A stretch of DNA of 64,000 bases from Janthinobacterium sp. CG3. Its GTDB lineage: Bacteria; Pseudomonadota; Gammaproteobacteria; Burkholderiales; Burkholderiaceae_D. The stretch is taken from assembly GCF_000344615.1 (NCBI RefSeq), contig NZ_KB467824.1, positions 3,707,875-3,771,874 on the forward strand, read 5' to 3'. The position numbers and the translations under genes are program-made. The notes under the pieces were generated by a model. The model had not been told where the DNA came from. It did not search any database and worked only from the letters and a program-made list of their open reading frames with translations. Below, piece after piece: positions 46,273-57,409 of this stretch (position 1 is its first letter; the number at the start of each line of letters is the position of its first letter).

Positions 46273-48609
46273 TCAGTGGTGCGGAATGCTCAGCAAACGC
46301 GCGTTCGACGTCGTCGCCAGACTCACCTCAAAGCGGCCGCCAACGGGCAGCGCGCTGACGTCGAGCGCCGCGCTGCCGCCACTCAAGGCGTTGGCCAGCA
46401 CGGTTTTCTGGCCGTTGGCGGCGATATGCAGCACCGCCGCCTGCGGCTCGACGGCGGCGTTCCAGGTCAACGCCAGGCGCCCGCCCTCCAGCGTCCAGTC
46501 GAAGCTGGCCACACCGGGCGCCGCGGCGCGCTTGCCGGCCGGCGTTTGCGCCGCCGCCGGACGCGCCAGCGGCTTGCCTTGGTACAACACCTCGATGCTC
46601 GCGACCGGCCCCGGGTTGGGCAGGCTGGCCCAGAAGTGGCGGGTTTCGACCTTGCTGTCGGCGACCAGTTGGGTCTCCAAGGGCTGGTCGAAGGTCTGGC
46701 CCGCCACCGTCACCACGCGCAACACGTAGGCGTGCTGCTGGCCCGCCACTTCCTGGTGCAGGCGGGCGCTCGACGCCATGGCGGGGCGCAGTAGCAGCGC
46801 GCCGCGGCTGATGCTGCCCGAGATGCTCAGGTAGCCGTCGGCCAGCGCCGCCGTGCGTTTCGCCATCACGCGGGCCGGGGCCTGCGCCTGCGCCTGCGCG
46901 CGCTTCAGTGAAAATTGCTGGGCCCGCAGGTAGCTGAAATCGGACAGCCAGGCGCCGTCGCAGTAACTCATTACGTCTTTCATTTTTCCGCTCACGCCAT
47001 CCAGATCGACCGCCCGCGGCGCGTCCAAGCCACCCAGATACGTCGTCGCGCGGTAGACGCTGTCGTACAGCGGCAGATCGCCCAGATCGCCGTTCGGGTA
47101 CGGATAGTCGGTATCGACATTCTCCGGCGCGCCGCAGTCGACGTGCTTGAGCGAGTGGTTGTGGCCCAGCTCATGCAACATCACCGTCAGCCACAGCGGC
47201 CAGTTGTTGCCGAAGGGGTCCGTTGCACTCGGCTTGCGCCAGGTGGCGTCCACGCCCAGGGCCGAGGTGGCGCCGCGGCCACTGTCGCGGTCGGTCAAAT
47301 AGGCCATCCCCGCCGTATGCGTCAGCGCCGAAGGATTGGTGTAAGTCGGCGCCAGGCCATAATAAAACGCCGTCGGATCTTCCTGCTTGCGTACCTCCTC
47401 CAGCTCGGCCAAGGCGTTGTGCCACCAGCTCAGGTCGGCGCTGCTGCCGCTCACCGTCAAGGGCTGGCGTTGCGCCACGGTGATGCTCGACGTCGCATAC
47501 GGATAGATACGCGCCAGCTGCTCGTTCACGCTGTCCATGCTTGGCGAGACGGTCACGCCGGATGGCGTGCGCAGCGGCACCAGCACGATGCGGATGGCGG
47601 TGGCGGCGGCCACCGGCGGTGTGGCGTCCAGGGTCACGGCGGCGGCGCCCTCGCCAACCGTCACCCTGACCGTCAAACCGGGCCGTACCCAGGCCCCTTG
47701 CAGTAGCGCGTTGAAGGTGGTGTCGAGCCGGTAGTCGTCGCGGGCCAGCGGCAACTCGGCCGGGCCCGTCATCGCCATGCGGCCCAGCAATACGCCGTTG
47801 CCGGCGTAGGCGCTCAGGCTGACGGCGGGGCTGGCCCGGCCCGGCGCGGCGGCCAGCACGGCGGCGCGCACCACGACCGCCTTGTCTTGCGTCAGCAACA
47901 ACTGCGGATCGTTGGCCCGGCGGCTGAACACCTGGGCAAATTCGAGGCCGCCGGCGGCGAGCGTGACGGCGGGCAGGACATCGAACGCGGCGTCGGTGGT
48001 GAGCGCGTTGTAGGCGCCGGTCAGGCTCAGCTTGCCGGAAGCGGCGCCCGGCGGCACCGGGAAGCTCAGGCTGGCGTCGCTGCGCTCGGCCGGCAGCGTC
48101 GCCGCCACGCCGTTGCTAAAGCGTACAGCCGTCACGCCGGCCAGGCCGCGCCCGCTCACGGTGACGCGCGATCCGACCGGGCCGGCCGACGGCGTGATTG
48201 CCGTCACCGCCACCGCGACGTAGGCGTCGATGCGATAGTCGCTGCTCAGCGAGGTGCTGCCGACCACCATCGTCAGCACGCCCGAGGCCGGCGTCGCCGG
48301 CATCGTCAAGGTTGCCGAGGTCGGCGTCCTGTTGCTGGCCGCCAGCGCCAGGTCGCCGAGGCGGAAGGCGTCGACGAGGTTCAAGTTGGTGCCGGTCACG
48401 ACGATGCTGCCGCCCACCACCGCGCTATTGCCGGACACGCCGGTGAGCGTGGCGACGGCCGCCGGCGCAACCGCAGCGACAGGCGCGGCGCCGTCCGCAC
48501 CGCCGCCGCCGCAAGCGGACAAACCCAACAGGAAACAGGCGGCCAGCGCCAGGCGCGGCCCGGCGGCGCCTGGTCGCGCGGCGCGCGGAAATGAAACTGT
48601 AGCAGCCAT
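46273..48609 (-). CDS. Lipoprotein zinc metalloprotease, M66 (StcE)-like
   Basis: The 778-aa product has a lipoprotein signal peptide with lipobox LSAC followed by a Gly-rich linker. Two IPT/TIG-like beta domains follow (about residues 55-215, with TVSGRGLAGVTAVRFSNG). The peptidase region has the metzincin zinc motif HELGHNHSLKH and a Met-turn DVMSYC. C-terminal beta-rich sequence completes it. The layout resembles M66 enzymes such as StcE that cut mucin-like glycoproteins. It is probably displayed at the outer membrane or cell surface. Substrate is unknown. The ATG at 48609 is taken rather than the adjoining GTG. Confidence 0.85.
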   Translation of the reverse strand: MAATVSFPRAARPGAAGPRLALAACFLLGLSACGGGGADGAAPVAAVAPAAVATLTGVSGNSAVVGGSIVVTGTNLNLVDAFRLGDLALAASNRTPTSATLTMPATPASGVLTMVVGSTSLSSDYRIDAYVAVAVTAITPSAGPVGSRVTVSGRGLAGVTAVRFSNGVAATLPAERSDASLSFPVPPGAASGKLSLTGAYNALTTDAAFDVLPAVTLAAGGLEFAQVFSRRANDPQLLLTQDKAVVVRAAVLAAAPGRASPAVSLSAYAGNGVLLGRMAMTGPAELPLARDDYRLDTTFNALLQGAWVRPGLTVRVTVGEGAAAVTLDATPPVAAATAIRIVLVPLRTPSGVTVSPSMDSVNEQLARIYPYATSSITVAQRQPLTVSGSSADLSWWHNALAELEEVRKQEDPTAFYYGLAPTYTNPSALTHTAGMAYLTDRDSGRGATSALGVDATWRKPSATDPFGNNWPLWLTVMLHELGHNHSLKHVDCGAPENVDTDYPYPNGDLGDLPLYDSVYRATTYLGGLDAPRAVDLDGVSGKMKDVMSYCDGAWLSDFSYLRAQQFSLKRAQAQAQAPARVMAKRTAALADGYLSISGSISRGALLLRPAMASSARLHQEVAGQQHAYVLRVVTVAGQTFDQPLETQLVADSKVETRHFWASLPNPGPVASIEVLYQGKPLARPAAAQTPAGKRAAAPGVASFDWTLEGGRLALTWNAAVEPQAAVLHIAANGQKTVLANALSGGSAALDVSALPVGGRFEVSLATTSNARLLSIPHH

Positions 48610-48817
48610 CACACAACGCTCTCTATTTCTACCAAACAGGCATTATCCACGGAAGAAATTTCATCGGGCAGTTTTATTCAGGAAAAAATAACGATGGGCG
48701 GGGCGCGCCGCGCCGCCGCCGGGCCGGCCCCCTCCATAGTGTGGCAAAGAAACCTCTTCGCGCCCGTATCGCCGCCGCCACGGCGCCCCGCCGCCAAACC
48801 AAAGCAGGCCGATGCCG

Positions 48818-48823
48818 TATAAT
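48818..48823 (+). promoter_or_regulatory. Candidate -10 element upstream of metH
   Basis: A perfect TATAAT lies 70 bases upstream of the metH ATG. No convincing -35 box is seen at the correct distance. The leader between it and metH is too short and lacks the features I would expect of an SAH or cobalamin riboswitch. Confidence 0.4.
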
Positions 48824-48893
48824 TTTATCCTCGCGAAGTTACGGCCCCAGCCTGGTCCGACGCCCTGCCCGTCCCGTCAAATGAAAGCATGAA

Positions 48894-52718
<3,825 letters not shown>

Positions 52719-52743
52719 TGCAATGACCGGATCGCGCGTCGCC

Positions 52744-52775
52744 GGTCGGCTTACGCCGTTCCGGCTAAGCCGACC
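52744..52775. repeat. REP-like hairpin after metH
   Basis: A perfect 10-bp outer stem (52744-52753 and 52766-52775) has an inner GCC/GGC pair around GTTCC. It lies 26 bases after metH and resembles the TCGG-cTTA-GCCGA hairpins elsewhere in the window. It may serve as a transcript end or stabiliser. Confidence 0.65.
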
Positions 52776-52913
52776 GACGACAATCGCGGCCATGCACAAC
52801 ACTGAACTTTTCTGCCGCCCCGCGCACTAATTGTGTACGTCGGCGGGTTTGCGCCAGCCAAGCTGTTGCGTCCCCCGCTGCACGACATTCCCGTGACAAG
52901 CAATGGAGGGCAT

Positions 52914-53297
52914 ATGGCAACGAACGAAGTGGTAAGCGCAAGGCGCTGGCAAGACCAACTGATCCTGGTACTCGGCTTATGGTTGATCGTTTCCCCGTGG
53001 GCGTTCAGCTACCCGGAAGGCTCGCCGCACATGATCAACGCCTTCGTCTCCGGGGTGGTGATCGCGGTGCTGGCCGCCTTCGACCTGTACAAGACGTATT
53101 TCTGGGCCGTCCTGCTCAATTTGCTGGTGGGCATATGGGTGGCCGCGTCGCCGTGGGTATTGGGCGCCGCGGATCGCGGCACGGCGATGTGGAACGAGCT
53201 CATCGTCGGCATTGCCGTGGCCGTCCTGGCGCTGTGGGAGATGCGCACCGACCCCGAGCTGCACAAGCATTGGCCCGGCACGGGCACCGCGACCTGA
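52914..53297 (+). CDS. SPW repeat membrane protein
   Basis: The 127-aa protein has four predicted membrane helices arranged as two repeats. Each repeat contains the SPW signature (LIVSPWAF and AASPWVLG), typical of the SPW-repeat domain. GGAGG lies 4 bases before the ATG at 52914. The function of SPW proteins is unknown. It has a short hydrophilic N-terminus and a charged C-terminus (EMRTDPELHKHWPG). Confidence 0.9.
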   Translation: MATNEVVSARRWQDQLILVLGLWLIVSPWAFSYPEGSPHMINAFVSGVVIAVLAAFDLYKTYFWAVLLNLLVGIWVAASPWVLGAADRGTAMWNELIVGIAVAVLALWEMRTDPELHKHWPGTGTAT

Positions 53298-53317
53298 GCG
53301 CCGCCACGCAGAAACGC

Positions 53318-53347
53318 CAACGGCGCCCCGATAAGGAGGCGCCGTTG
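53318..53347. terminator. Stem-loop between SPW and EAL-HDOD genes
   Basis: A perfect 10-bp GC-rich stem (53318-53327 and 53338-53347) with a 10-base loop lies between these convergent genes. There is no T-tract, so intrinsic termination is uncertain. Confidence 0.4.
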
Positions 53348-53383
53348 CCGGCTCATTGCCGGTTTACTTGGGCGACAACCAGC

Positions 53384-54664
53384 TTACAGCGCGTAGCGCA
53401 CCACGTTGTCGCTCCACTCGAAGGCCGCTATTTCCAGCTCGACCAGGTCTTCGGTGGACATCGCCAGTTCGCGCAAGGTCGGCACGATCTGGTCTTCCAT
53501 GTCTTCGATGCGTTCGATGCACTCGGCCAGCTTGAGCAGGTCGCCATAGAAACCGTTACGTTCAAGCAAGGCTTCGCCGACCTCGTCGATCACGTGGATT
53601 TGCTTCAAAATCTCGTCCATCGACACGCCGAACAGCGTGTCCATCAGCGACATGATGCCGACCGTGAAGGCGACGTCGGCGGCGTGGGCCTGGTTCGGGC
53701 GCAGCTTGGTCGCCAACAATTCCAACAGCCGGCCGCGGGTCGTTGCCAGCATCAGCAGTGGCGTCATGCTGTGGCCGCGCTTGCTCGGCTCGGCGTACAG
53801 CATGATTTGCAGCCAGCGCTGCAACTGGCGCCGGCCCAGCACCGACACGGCCTGGCTGAGCGAATCGATGCGCTGGCGCGCGCCGACGGCCGGCGTGTTG
53901 ACCAGACGCAGCAGGTTCAGCGCCAGCGACACGTCGCGCTTGATGGCGCGCTCGATTTCCATATTGTCGGCGTCGGAGGTGACCAGGGTCATCAACTCCA
54001 TCACCGCCAGTTGCGACGGCGACAGCTTCTTGCCCGTCATGATCGCAGGCTTGGCGAAATAATAACCCTGGAAGAAATCGAAGCCCAGGTCCAGGCCGGT
54101 CTTGAACTCCTCGCGGGTCTCGACCTTCTCGGCCACCAGTTTTTTCTGCTCGCGCTTGAAACGCGGCGCCAGGGTCGACAGCGTGGCCAGTTCGACCTTG
54201 CTCATGTCCATCTTGACGTAGTCGACCAGGGACATCAGTTCCTGCACCTGGTTCGAGTCGGCGATGACGTTTTCCAGCGCGAACGTGAAACCGTGCCCGA
54301 CCAGCTCGCCGATGCGGCTGTGGATCTGCGGCGTCACGATCATCGATTCGACGATTTCCAGCACCACCTTCTCGCGCGGCAGGAAGCCGAAAATGTCGCT
54401 CATGATGACGTCGGCGTCAACGTTGACGAAGCCGAGCGCGTCGCCGATGACTTTTTCCATGCCCAGCTGGGAGGCGTGGGCGATCACGGAAGCGGTGGCG
54501 GACAGGTCGCTGCTAATGTTCGCCGGCCCGACCGGGGCGTTGCGAAAAAGCAACTCGTAGCCGAACAACGCCTGGTTCCAATCCAAGATCGGCTGGCGCC
54601 CCAGGTAAAACTCGCGCACGCGCAAAGGTTTCGGGGCGATATCGGTGCTAGAAATGTCGATCAT
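53384..54664 (-). CDS. EAL-HDOD domain signalling protein
   Basis: The 426-aa product has an N-terminal EAL-like domain (residues 20-220, with YELLFRN, EIVES, DYVKMDMS and GFDFFQGYYFAKP) and a C-terminal HDOD domain (about 225-420). The EAL tetrad and several metal ligands are missing (FALENV, AEKVET), so cyclic-di-GMP hydrolysis is unlikely and a binding or scaffold role more probable. Proteins of this YuxH-like type occur widely in betaproteobacteria. The ATG at 54664 is preferred; a GTG at 54694 is possible. Confidence 0.88.
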   Translation of the reverse strand: MIDISSTDIAPKPLRVREFYLGRQPILDWNQALFGYELLFRNAPVGPANISSDLSATASVIAHASQLGMEKVIGDALGFVNVDADVIMSDIFGFLPREKVVLEIVESMIVTPQIHSRIGELVGHGFTFALENVIADSNQVQELMSLVDYVKMDMSKVELATLSTLAPRFKREQKKLVAEKVETREEFKTGLDLGFDFFQGYYFAKPAIMTGKKLSPSQLAVMELMTLVTSDADNMEIERAIKRDVSLALNLLRLVNTPAVGARQRIDSLSQAVSVLGRRQLQRWLQIMLYAEPSKRGHSMTPLLMLATTRGRLLELLATKLRPNQAHAADVAFTVGIMSLMDTLFGVSMDEILKQIHVIDEVGEALLERNGFYGDLLKLAECIERIEDMEDQIVPTLRELAMSTEDLVELEIAAFEWSDNVVRYAL

Positions 54665-54813
54665 TAAATCTTTATCATTCACGTCGAGTGACACGCGGCG
54701 AGGGGGTAGAAGGTGCTTCGCGCATGTCGAGGGTCAATATTGTCAATACTTTACCGTAATAATCATGTCATACGGCTATTTTGGCAGCAATATTTGCGCT
54801 TGTCTTGGACAAA

Positions 54814-55593
54814 TTACGCCGATTCGTCTTCCTGCGGCAATCCATCGACAAATAATTTCAATTCCCCGGGCGCAAACGCGGTCCACGACTCGTTGGTGGT
54901 CAGCGGTTGCGTGACGATGACGGCGACCCGGTCTTGCGGCGTGGTCAGGGTCGAAAAATCCACCGTGACGTCCTCGTCCGATAGTTTAGCGGTTACAAAC
55001 GGATGTTGGCGCACGACATAAAACAGATTGGTCGAGCAGTGCGCGAACAGTTCGCCTCCGCTCGAGAGCAGCATATTGAAGGTGCCGTGGGCGGCGATGC
55101 CGCGCACCAGTTCGGCCAGCGCGGCGCGCAACCGCGGCAGCGGCGGAGCCGTCGCGCCGAAGCGCGCCCGCAGTTGCTGCAACAGGTAGCAAAAAGCCCG
55201 TTCGCTGTCGGTGCAGCCGACCGGCCGGTAGATGCCGTCCAATTCGGGGTGGAAATCCTTGAGGTCGCCGTTGTGGGCGAACACCCAGTAGCGGCCCCAC
55301 AGCTCGCGCACGAAGGGATGGCAGTTCTCCAGCGCGACCCGGCCCTGGGTGGCCTTGCGGATATGCGCGATGACGTTCTTGGACTTGATCGGATAGCGCT
55401 TGATCAGTGCGGCGACGGGCGAGGCGACGGCGGCCTGGTGGTCGACGAAATGGCGCACGCCGGCGCCCTCGAAAAAGGCGATGCCCCAGCCGTCGTGGTG
55501 GGTGTCGGTGTGGCCGCCGCGCATGGCGAAGCCGGTAAAGCTAAAAACAATGTCGGTAGGGACATTGCAGTTCATTCCGAGAAGTTGGCACAT
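54814..55593 (-). CDS. Class II glutamine amidotransferase (YafJ-like)
   Basis: The 259-aa Ntn-type protein begins MCQLLGMNCN, so Cys2 becomes the N-terminal nucleophile after Met removal. Conserved stretches are HHDGWGIAFFEG, AHIRKATQGRV, FAHNGDLKDF and GCTDSERAFCYLL. It is a single amidotransferase domain without a synthetase partner, like YafJ. The acceptor substrate is unknown. Confidence 0.92.
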   Translation of the reverse strand: MCQLLGMNCNVPTDIVFSFTGFAMRGGHTDTHHDGWGIAFFEGAGVRHFVDHQAAVASPVAALIKRYPIKSKNVIAHIRKATQGRVALENCHPFVRELWGRYWVFAHNGDLKDFHPELDGIYRPVGCTDSERAFCYLLQQLRARFGATAPPLPRLRAALAELVRGIAAHGTFNMLLSSGGELFAHCSTNLFYVVRQHPFVTAKLSDEDVTVDFSTLTTPQDRVAVIVTQPLTTNESWTAFAPGELKLFVDGLPQEDESA

Positions 55594-55751
55594 GGTCTGC
55601 TTGCGGTTCTGCTATAACAGGCCAACCTTACCACGCGCGCACGCCGCCGGGGCGACGGCGCGCGTGATAGCGGCAACACACGGCGACGTAGCGAGGAAAC
55701 CCGCACAGCCTCGCCCGTCGCCACCGGTACGCCCGGCCAGCGCCGCTGCCG

Positions 55752-56009
55752 TTAGTGCAGCAGCACCGGTTGGCTCATCAAGGAATCGTAGCCGCCCAGG
55801 AATTCGTCGATTTCCTCCATGCTCGGCTCGCGCGCGATCAGCAGGTTGACGTCGCGGCGGAACGACTGCGCCAACAGGCCGGCGATGAAGGTCTCGCGCT
55901 TGCCGCCCTTGTCGACGATTTCATAGCCACCGAAGCGCAACGCTTCCAGGTCGCGGTCGACGCCGAATTCGACGACGCTATATTGCTCGCTGTTGTAGAT
56001 CAGATTCAT
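55752..56009 (-). CDS. DUF3567 family protein
   Basis: The 85-aa protein MNLIYNSEQYSVVEFG... matches DUF3567, a small family confined mainly to betaproteobacteria. It includes EALRFGGYEIVDKGGKRE and EPSMEEIDEFLGGYDSLM. It has no catalytic motif or membrane segment, and its function is unknown. It is flanked by 158 and 164 bases without genes. Confidence 0.9.
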   Translation of the reverse strand: MNLIYNSEQYSVVEFGVDRDLEALRFGGYEIVDKGGKRETFIAGLLAQSFRRDVNLLIAREPSMEEIDEFLGGYDSLMSQPVLLH

Positions 56010-56173
56010 GTGGATTCCTTCGCTTCATCGACATGGCGGCAAGCCATATCGTTCTTCAGAAATCAGGTGGGGCTGTCGCCGGCGTTTTCAAGTGGCGCGG
56101 ACGGCCCCGCGCCGACGCAGTGTGTCAGGATATGATACCGGAGTGGCGCAAACGCGTCGCCCGCACGCGCCGT

Positions 56174-56599
56174 TCAGTCGTGTAGCGGGCCGGCAAAGCA
56201 CGCGGCCAGGTCGAGGTCGAGGTCGGCGCCCAGCGTCAGCAGGGCGTCGTAAGGCGGGCTCGTCAACCACTGGCGCAGTTGCCCGAGGTGTTCGGCGTTG
56301 GCCAGGCTGATGAACAGTTGCGCCGGCGGCCGGCGCAACAGGCGGTTCAGGGTAACGCGCAGCACCAGGTTGCCGGTGCAGCACAGGCAACCGGGGGCGA
56401 TGCGCAGCACTCGCGGCGCGGCCGCGGCCGGCGCGCGCTCAAGCAGGTCGGCCAAGGCGGAATTGCCGTCGGCCAAACCTTCGAGGATGGCGGCGCCGTC
56501 CGCGCCCGCGTGCAGCGCGGCGGCAATCGCCGCCTCGCGCTCGCGCGCGCCGGCGCCCGTCACCAGCACGGTTGCCGTGTTACCGGCGCCGCCGCCCAT
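56174..56599 (-). CDS. Small CobW/G3E GTPase-like protein lacking a P-loop
   Basis: The 141-aa product has the GCLCC motif (APGCLCCTGNLVLRVTLN) that in CobW/G3E metallochaperones binds metal. The stretch LFISLANAEHLGQLRQWL is like the family core. The N-terminal VLVTGAGAREREAAIAAAL lacks the GKT/S of a P-loop, so GTP hydrolysis as usual is doubtful. Its ATG overlaps the stop of the short NtrX-like regulator (TGATG), implying coupled translation. Function unknown; a metal-related or regulatory accessory role is inferred. Confidence 0.75.
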   Translation of the reverse strand: MGGGAGNTATVLVTGAGAREREAAIAAALHAGADGAAILEGLADGNSALADLLERAPAAAAPRVLRIAPGCLCCTGNLVLRVTLNRLLRRPPAQLFISLANAEHLGQLRQWLTSPPYDALLTLGADLDLDLAACFAGPLHD

Positions 56600-57324
56600 C
56601 ACAGGTTTTTCTTGGCCAGCTTGCCGGGCTCGACGCCCAATTGCTTGAGTTTGCGGTACAGGTGGGTACGTTCCAGCCCGGTTTTCTCCGCCACCCGCGT
56701 CATGCTGCCGCCCTCGCGGCCCAGGTGGTGTTCGAAATACATGCGCTCGAAGGCGTCGCGCGCCTCGCGCAGCGGCAGGTCGAACGACAGGCTGAAGGTG
56801 TGGCCGTCGGCGGCCGGCTGCGCCAGCGCGCCGGTGCGCACCACCGCGTGCGACTGCGCCGCCGCGCCGCCGAACGGCGAGGCGGCGCCGGCCGCGCCGT
56901 CGTCCAGCGGCGCTTGCGGCTGCGGCCGCGGCGCCGGCGCCGGCGCGCGCACCGTTTCCTGCGCCCGCGTCAGACCCTGCTGCACCGCCTTCAACAGTTT
57001 TTGCAGGGCGATCGGCTTCTCGAGGAAGTTCAGCGCGCCGATGCGGGTCGCCTCGACGGCGGTGTCGATCGTCGCGTGGCCCGACATCATGATGACCGGC
57101 ATCGTCAGCAAGCCGTCGCGCTGCCATTCCTTGAGCAGCGTGACGCCGTCCGTGTCCGGCATCCATATGTCGAGCAGCACCAGGTCCGGCGCGCCGGCGT
57201 TGCGCGCCTCGCGCGCCTGCTGGGCGTTTTCCGCCAACTGGATCGCGTGGCCCTCGTCTCCAAGAATCTCCGAGAGCAGCTCGCGGATCCCCATTTCATC
57301 ATCAACTACGAGAATGTTTGCCAT
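56599..57324 (-). CDS. NtrX-like response regulator lacking the AAA+ domain
   Basis: The 241-aa product has a receiver domain (residues 1-120, with VVDDE, phospho-Asp in LVLLDIWMPDTDG, MMSGHA and the Lys in LEKPI). An Ala/Pro-rich linker follows (about 125-175), then a Fis-type HTH (residues 205-235, SMTRVAEKTGLERTHLYRKL). The central sigma-54-contacting AAA+ domain of classical NtrX is missing, so it cannot act as a standard sigma-54 activator. It pairs with the NtrY-like kinase 85 bases upstream. It controls unknown genes; nitrogen or redox response is only inferred from the kinase. Confidence 0.9.
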   Translation of the reverse strand: MANILVVDDEMGIRELLSEILGDEGHAIQLAENAQQAREARNAGAPDLVLLDIWMPDTDGVTLLKEWQRDGLLTMPVIMMSGHATIDTAVEATRIGALNFLEKPIALQKLLKAVQQGLTRAQETVRAPAPAPRPQPQAPLDDGAAGAASPFGGAAAQSHAVVRTGALAQPAADGHTFSLSFDLPLREARDAFERMYFEHHLGREGGSMTRVAEKTGLERTHLYRKLKQLGVEPGKLAKKNL

Positions 57325-57409
57325 CTATCCTTGCCTTCCTCATTTCGCCGATTTCGCCGCGCAGTCACCGCGCCGCGTCACAACTATGATTTTATTAGTG
57401 TTTTAAGCG

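Noticed and set aside
48613..48893. Possible SAH or cobalamin riboswitch upstream of metH
   Set aside because: No conserved riboswitch core was recognised in the leader, and the likely transcript start leaves too little room. A covariance-model search would settle it.
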